DNA of 64,000 nt from Gemmatimonadota bacterium. GTDB lineage: Bacteria > Gemmatimonadota > Gemmatimonadetes > Gemmatimonadales > GWC2-71-9. Under the pieces are notes generated by a model that saw only the letters and a program-made list of their open reading frames with translations, had not been told where the DNA came from and did no database searches. Where the stretch lies: contig VGVQ01000004.1 in assembly GCA_016874005.1 (NCBI GenBank), positions 42,968 to 106,967 of the forward strand, written 5' to 3'. Made by a program: the position numbers and the translations under genes. This document shows, in pieces, positions 62,018 to 64,000 of this stretch (positions are counted from its first letter, which is position 1; the number at the start of each line of letters is the position of its first letter).

Positions 62018-63691
62018 GTGTCGCTCAATCGCCATAGCTCCCGCCTCACCCAGGTCCGGTCGCAAGTGGGCTCCCGGGCGATGCTGTTCGCGACCGGGCT
62101 CACCGAAGCGGACCTCGCCAAAGCCCAAGTCGGGATCGCCAGCATGTGGTTCGACGGCAACCCCTGCAACATGCACCTGCTCGAGTTGAGCGAACAGGTC
62201 AGGGCCGGGGTCCGCGAGGCCGGGCTGGTCGGGATGCGGTTCAACACCATCGGAGTCAGCGACGGGATCTCGATGGGGTCGGCCGGGATGCGCTTCTCGC
62301 TGCCGTCGCGGGACGTGATCGCCGATTCGATCGAGACCATCATGTCGGCCCAATGGTACGACGCCCTGGTGGCGATTCCGGGCTGCGACAAGAACATGCC
62401 GGGCTCGCTGATGGCGATGGCGCGACTGGACCGGCCCAGCCTGATGATCTTCGGCGGCACCATCCGGCCCGGGCATCACCAGGGCGAAACGCTCGACATC
62501 GTCTCGGTGTTCCAGAGCTACGGCGAGTTCCTGGCCGGGACCCGGACCGAGGCGGAGATGAACGCGGTGATCCGGCACGCCTGTCCCGGGCCGGGTGCCT
62601 GCGGCGGGATGTACACCGCCAACACCATGGCCACCGCGGCGGAAGCGCTCGGGCTGACCCTTCCGTACAGCTCGTCGACCCCGGCGACGGATCCGCTCAA
62701 GCGGGAGGAGTGCCACCGAGCCGGCGCGGCGATCCGGCGGCTCCTCGAGCTGGAGCTGACCCCGCGGAAGATCCTGACTCGGGCAGCCTTCGAGAACGCC
62801 ATGGCCGTGGTGATGGCGTTAGGCGGATCCACCAACGCGGTCATCCACCTGATCGCGATCGCCCGGGCGGCCGGGGTCCCCCTCGGGATCGACGATTTCC
62901 AGGCGGCCAGCAACCGGGTACCGTTCCTGGCCGACTTGAAGCCAAGCGGCCGGTACGTGATGGAAGACCTGGGCCGGGTGGGTGGAACGCCGGGGGTGAT
63001 GAAACTCTTGCTCCGCCACGGCTTGATCGACGGGCGCTGCCTCACGGTCACCGGCCGCACCGTCGCCGAGAATCTGGCGGACCTGCCGGATCTCGCCCCC
63101 GGGCAGGACGTGATCCGGCCGCTCGACCGGCCCTTCAAGCCCACCGGACACCTCGAGATCCTCCGGGGCAACCTGGCCCCCGAGGGCGCCGTGGCCAAGA
63201 TCACCGGCAAGGAGGGGCTCGCGTTCGAGGGGCCGGCCCGGGTGTTCGATGACGAGGAGTCGGCCCTGGCCGCGCTGGAACGCCGTGAGGTCGAGCCGGG
63301 CGACGTGGTGGTGATCCGGTACGAGGGCCCCCGGGGCGGCCCCGGGATGCGAGAGATGCTCTCGATCACCGGGGCGATCATGGGGGCCGGGCTCGGAAGC
63401 TCGGTGGCCTTGATCACGGACGGACGGTTCTCGGGGGGCACCCACGGGTTCGTCGTCGGGCACGTCACCCCGGAGGCCCAGGCGGGCGGAGCGCTCGCGT
63501 TGGTGGAGCCCGGCGATCGAATCGCGATCGACGCCAGAACCCGGACCCTCACCCTCGCCGTGCCTAACGACGAGCTGGCGGCCCGCCGGGCCCGGTGGAC
63601 GGCACCGCCGCTCCGAGTCGATCGGGGAGTCCTCCTCAAGTACGCTCGGACGGTGGCCTCGGCGTCGGAAGGGTGCGTGACCGATGGCTGA
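62018..63691 (+). CDS. ilvD: Dihydroxy-acid dehydratase (IlvD/Edd family)
   Basis: 557 aa from a GTG at 62018; the frame upstream to 61304 is antisense-like filler over the SDR gene. Iron-sulphur cluster cysteines are seen in [20 protein letters not shown] and [18 protein letters not shown], the last being the family's strict motif; the C-terminal [12 protein letters not shown] is intact. In branched-chain amino acid synthesis it dehydrates dihydroxy-isovalerate, but here it stands in a catabolic operon, so a sugar-acid or other dihydroxy-acid substrate is equally possible. It overlaps the next start by 8 bp. Confidence 0.92.
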   Translation: MSLNRHSSRLTQVRSQVGSRAMLFATGLTEADLAKAQVGIASMWFDGNPCNMHLLELSEQVRAGVREAGLVGMRFNTIGVSDGISMGSAGMRFSLPSRDVIADSIETIMSAQWYDALVAIPGCDKNMPGSLMAMARLDRPSLMIFGGTIRPGHHQGETLDIVSVFQSYGEFLAGTRTEAEMNAVIRHACPGPGACGGMYTANTMATAAEALGLTLPYSSSTPATDPLKREECHRAGAAIRRLLELELTPRKILTRAAFENAMAVVMALGGSTNAVIHLIAIARAAGVPLGIDDFQAASNRVPFLADLKPSGRYVMEDLGRVGGTPGVMKLLLRHGLIDGRCLTVTGRTVAENLADLPDLAPGQDVIRPLDRPFKPTGHLEILRGNLAPEGAVAKITGKEGLAFEGPARVFDDEESALAALERREVEPGDVVVIRYEGPRGGPGMREMLSITGAIMGAGLGSSVALITDGRFSGGTHGFVVGHVTPEAQAGGALALVEPGDRIAIDARTRTLTLAVPNDELAARRARWTAPPLRVDRGVLLKYARTVASASEGCVTDG

Positions 63692-64000
63692 GCCTCCCGT
63701 GATCGGCTTCGTCGGGTTGGGGCGGATGGGTCTACCAATGGCCCGAAACCTCCTGGCGGCCGGCTTCCCGGTCGTTGGGTTCAACCGTACCGCCGCGCGC
63801 GGCGAGCCGCTTCGGGCGGCCGGCGGGAGGCTCGCCTCGAGCGTCGTCGAGGTGGTGGAGCATGCCGAGGTGGTTTGTGCCTGCTTCGACCGGGTCGAGA
63901 CCTCCCTGGAGCTGTTCCTCGGCGCGGTTGCCGAGCGGGGGCGACCCGGGATGCTCGCCATCGACTTCAGCACGATCGGGCCAAACTCGGCTCGGTCGAT
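63684..64000 (+). CDS. Beta-hydroxyacid dehydrogenase (3-hydroxyisobutyrate dehydrogenase-like), partial at right edge
   Basis: The first 105 codons from the ATG at 63684 give a Rossmann start ([20 protein letters not shown]), [12 protein letters not shown] and the [12 protein letters not shown] segment that is the DxSTxxP substrate motif of the family. Other members reduce or oxidise 3-hydroxyisobutyrate, tartronate semialdehyde or related acids. The catalytic Lys region lies beyond the window. It overlaps the IlvD stop by 8 bp and is the sixth gene of the operon. Confidence 0.88.
   Translation, partial: MAEPPVIGFVGLGRMGLPMARNLLAAGFPVVGFNRTAARGEPLRAAGGRLASSVVEVVEHAEVVCACFDRVETSLELFLGAVAERGRPGMLAIDFSTIGPNSARS

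Noticed and set aside
1..64000. tRNA, rRNA, CRISPR array, IS element, phage or toxin-antitoxin genes
   Set aside because: Searched by eye in all gaps. No cloverleaf-like sequence, regular repeat-spacer array, transposase or phage protein was found.

Overview
The window is GC-rich DNA (roughly two-thirds G+C by eye) with tightly packed genes on both strands. There are many 1-8 bp stop/start overlaps, frequent GTG starts, and many exported hydrolases and lipoproteins. A SusC/SusD pair with FecI/FecR-type regulators, ECF sigma factor plus Ser/Thr kinase pairs, DUF885 and S9 peptidases, many beta-lactamase-fold serine hydrolases, and NrfHA point to a Gram-negative soil or sediment heterotroph. 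The gene style fits Gemmatimonadota best; this is inference, since there is no rRNA or marker gene to prove it. No tRNA, rRNA, CRISPR array, IS element or phage gene was seen.

Layout. 1-3.7 kb (-): a serine hydrolase, an R2-like ligand-binding oxidase and a HupE/UreJ-type membrane protein, as one translationally coupled unit. 3.7-10.1 kb: a D-amino-acid/peptide hydrolysis block (M55 D-aminopeptidase, D-aminoacylase family, serine hydrolase, M19 dipeptidase, POT peptide transporter). 10.1-12.7 kb: an SRPBCC-like secreted protein and a DUF885 hydrolase. 12.8-14.9 kb (-): nrfHA for nitrite ammonification, preceded by the wreck of an outer-membrane barrel gene. 15-24 kb: S9 peptidase, HDOD protein, copper amine oxidase, amidase, alpha/beta hydrolase. 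23.5-25.7 kb (-): a cupredoxin fused to a NosD-like beta-helix, followed by two small PLDc_N membrane proteins. 25.9-31.9 kb: SDR, family B DNA polymerase, metallophosphatase, thioesterase, a dihydrodipicolinate-reductase-like enzyme. 32-37.6 kb: two acyl-CoA dehydrogenases, an iodotyrosine-deiodinase-like flavoprotein, an enoyl-CoA hydratase and an acyl-CoA ligase. 37.9-42.3 kb: a protease-like lipoprotein without its zinc motif, a glycerol facilitator, a MaoC-type hydratase pair and a serine hydrolase. 42.4-45.5 kb: a deletion scar joining a Ser/Thr kinase to a hybrid histidine kinase remnant, an ECF sigma factor and a DNRLRE protein. 45.6-50.4 kb: serine hydrolase, a BKACE-SCP2 fusion, an MFS transporter and TetR. 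50.5-57.2 kb: sigma-FecR-SusC-SusD, with the sigma gene frameshifted and the SusD gene carrying an in-frame amber codon. 57.3-64 kb: a coupled six-gene catabolic operon (class III aminotransferase, APC permease, thiolase, SDR, IlvD, beta-hydroxyacid dehydrogenase), running off the right edge.

Most interesting signals. (1) The word CGTTAGGC/GCCTAACG is strongly over-represented on both strands, in and between genes. It supplies several stop codons and rare TTA/CTA codons, and it is absent from 46.5-58 kb. (2) Three copies of the palindrome TGACC-N4-GGTCA flank the TetR gene and mark a probable regulon. (3) Unusual fusions or variants include the cupredoxin-NosD protein, the BKACE-SCP2 protein, an all-CXXCH NrfA, and a deiodinase homologue with the complete E-Y-K lid. 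(4) Gene decay is visible at five or more places (outer-membrane barrel, CBS fragment, kinase scar, sigma frameshift, SusD amber codon, duplicated S9 fragment).
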